35,131 nt of DNA from Deltaproteobacteria bacterium. GTDB taxonomy: Bacteria; Desulfobacterota; DSM-4660; Desulfatiglandales; HGW-15. Below, one piece after another: positions 33,971 through 35,131 of this stretch. Each line of letters begins with the position of its first letter. Positions within the stretch are counted from its first letter, which is position 1. Both the position numbers and the translations under genes were made by a program. The DNA lies in contig JAFDAM010000042.1 of assembly GCA_019313825.1 (NCBI GenBank), positions 1-35,131 of the forward strand, read 5' to 3'. The notes below the pieces were generated by a model. That model was given only the letters and a program-made list of their open reading frames with translations, had not been told where the DNA came from and ran no database searches.

Positions 33971-35131
33971 TTACGATTCCTCCTTTTTAAGCCTTAATCC
34001 ATTTGTAGATCTCAGCAATATAGTCAAAATAATTCCTATAAAACTAAGGACTGCACAGCATATGAAAGCCCAGTGATAGCTCGTCGTGATATCAAATATC
34101 CATCCAGTTAGGATAGGGCCGGTTGCTTCGCCTATTGCCCCTCCTGCATTGACAATTCCCAATAGTGCTCCGAGCGACCCCAGGCCAAACAGTTCTGATA
34201 TAACTAACGGCATTACTGATATCAGACCTTGAGATGAAAAACCGAAAACAAAACCAAAAATAAACAGCATCCATAGCTCCCTTGAGATCGTCACCCAGAG
34301 CATGGAAAACATCATTAAGCTAAAGCCGATTATAATAGCAGTCTTATTACCTATTCTATCCGCTGCACCCGCTAGTATAATTCTACCGATAATACCGCCA
34401 GCTCCAATAAAAGCGATTATTTTTACTCCACTGGATTCCAATATCCCAAGACCTATCGCATGCACTACAATATGCACGACCATGGCTGATAGCGGGAGAA
34501 GGTTGCATGCAAATATTGCGCAAAGTACCCAGAGCTGCCATGTATGCATTGATTCTGTAAGGGAGTAAGAGTCGGCCTCCGGGTTACCTGTGTCATTCTT
34601 TTCTGTATTACCACCGTAAGGCGCCAAACCTATCTGAGCAGGATCACGCTTGAGAAGCTGCGCCGACATGATTATTAATAATAGGGCGACAATGCCCATA
34701 ATCATATAAGAGGTGCGCCATTGATAATTGTATATAAGCCAGCCTACGATCGGTGGAATAATGATTGCACCTACACCCCCGCCGGCCGATGATATCCCTG
34801 TCATTATCCCTCGTCGCTTAATAAACCACCTGCTTACCGTTGCGAGCAAAGGGACATAGGCGCCGCTCATACCGAAACCAATTAACAGCCCATAAAAGAT
34901 ATAAAGATGCCAGATAGCCGTTATCCATGACGTCAGCACATAACCTAACCCCAAGGACAGTCCGCAGGCCGTCATAACAAGTCTGGGCCCGAACCTATCA
35001 GTAAGCCTTCCAACCAGAATGGAAAGGAATGCGCTCAGGATGATGCAAAAGGAGTACGCAGCCGATGTCTGTGCCCTTGTCCAGCCGAATTCAGTCAGTA
35101 TAGGGCTAAAGAAGACTCCAAAACTATATAA
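33971..35131 (-). CDS. OFA-type major facilitator transporter (5' end beyond the window)
   Basis: The frame is open to the right edge, giving 386 residues of a twelve-helix MFS carrier. The visible N-terminal side reads YSFGVFFSPILTEFGWTRAQ, typical of the oxalate/formate-antiporter family. The first-loop motif GRLTDRFGPR is complete, and GYVLTSWITAIWHLY and the counterpart central motif GRIILAGAADRIGNK follow. Only about 30 residues should be missing. The family moves small carboxylates and related anions. It is followed without gap (TAATATG) by the molybdoenzyme gene, so it heads or nearly heads the operon and probably imports that enzyme's substrate. It is the intact counterpart of the two MFS remnants at 22919 and 27296. 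Confidence 0.88.
   Translation of the reverse strand, partial: LYSFGVFFSPILTEFGWTRAQTSAAYSFCIILSAFLSILVGRLTDRFGPRLVMTACGLSLGLGYVLTSWITAIWHLYIFYGLLIGFGMSGAYVPLLATVSRWFIKRRGIMTGISSAGGGVGAIIIPPIVGWLIYNYQWRTSYMIMGIVALLLIIMSAQLLKRDPAQIGLAPYGGNTEKNDTGNPEADSYSLTESMHTWQLWVLCAIFACNLLPLSAMVVHIVVHAIGLGILESSGVKIIAFIGAGGIIGRIILAGAADRIGNKTAIIIGFSLMMFSMLWVTISRELWMLFIFGFVFGFSSQGLISVMPLVISELFGLGSLGALLGIVNAGGAIGEATGPILTGWIFDITTSYHWAFICCAVLSFIGIILTILLRSTNGLRLKKEES

Noticed and set aside
1-35131. CRISPR arrays, tRNA or rRNA genes, prophage or conjugation genes
   Set aside because: None were seen on reading both strands; no regularly spaced short repeats and no structural RNA landmarks.

Overview
The window reads as chromosome of an anaerobic Desulfobacterota-type (deltaproteobacterial) organism. 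This rests on gene content, not on a marker gene. It holds two cytoplasmic DMSO-reductase-superfamily molybdoenzymes, a DUF169 protein, a tripartite tricarboxylate transporter (TctCBA), OFA-type MFS carriers, three amidohydrolase_2 proteins, a free-standing pyruvate-kinase C-terminal-domain protein, and a Cache/PAS sensor ending in a CxxC...CxxC tail that I associate with this group. No rRNA, tRNA, CRISPR array or phage module was found. Most genes are on the minus strand.

Layout. 0.1-2.3 kb: PK_C-domain protein and a MATE exporter. 2.4-5.1 kb: a structured intergenic repeat with a plus-strand terminator, then an orphan molybdoenzyme with a perfect inverted repeat upstream of its start. 5.3-8.75 kb: a shrunken cstA remnant, intact gltX (plus strand), a second copy of the intergenic repeat and a broken EamA transporter. 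8.8-13.05 kb: an RND efflux pump and its adaptor, one nucleotide apart. 13.6-15.6 kb: DUF169 protein and an intact EamA transporter with a good promoter. 16.2-21.4 kb: a broken LysR gene convergent with the operon tctC-tctB-tctA-enolase-superfamily enzyme. 21.5-27.5 kb: a duplicated module of OFA-MFS plus amidohydrolase. Both amidohydrolase copies are intact (268 of 280 residues identical), both MFS copies are wrecked, a quinone oxidoreductase lies between the units, and an intact IS4-type element with a 9-bp target duplication sits inside unit 2. 27.8-29.6 kb: Cache/PAS sensor. 29.9-35.1 kb: a tightly coupled operon OFA-MFS, molybdoenzyme, four-cluster ferredoxin, flavoprotein remnant and canonical ACMSD-like amidohydrolase; the first gene runs off the right edge.

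How it may fit together (inference). The right-hand operon looks like uptake of an organic acid, a Mo/Fe-S redox step and a metal-dependent decarboxylase or hydrolase step. The Tct operon takes up a carboxylate that the linked enolase-superfamily enzyme would act on. Two themes stand out. First, at least six genes are decayed by internal deletions or frameshifts (cstA, eamA, lysR, two MFS, one flavoprotein). Second, two nearly identical amidohydrolases are kept open although they lack the usual metal ligands HxH and the Asp of FGSDYP. All homology statements are by eye; no database search was possible.
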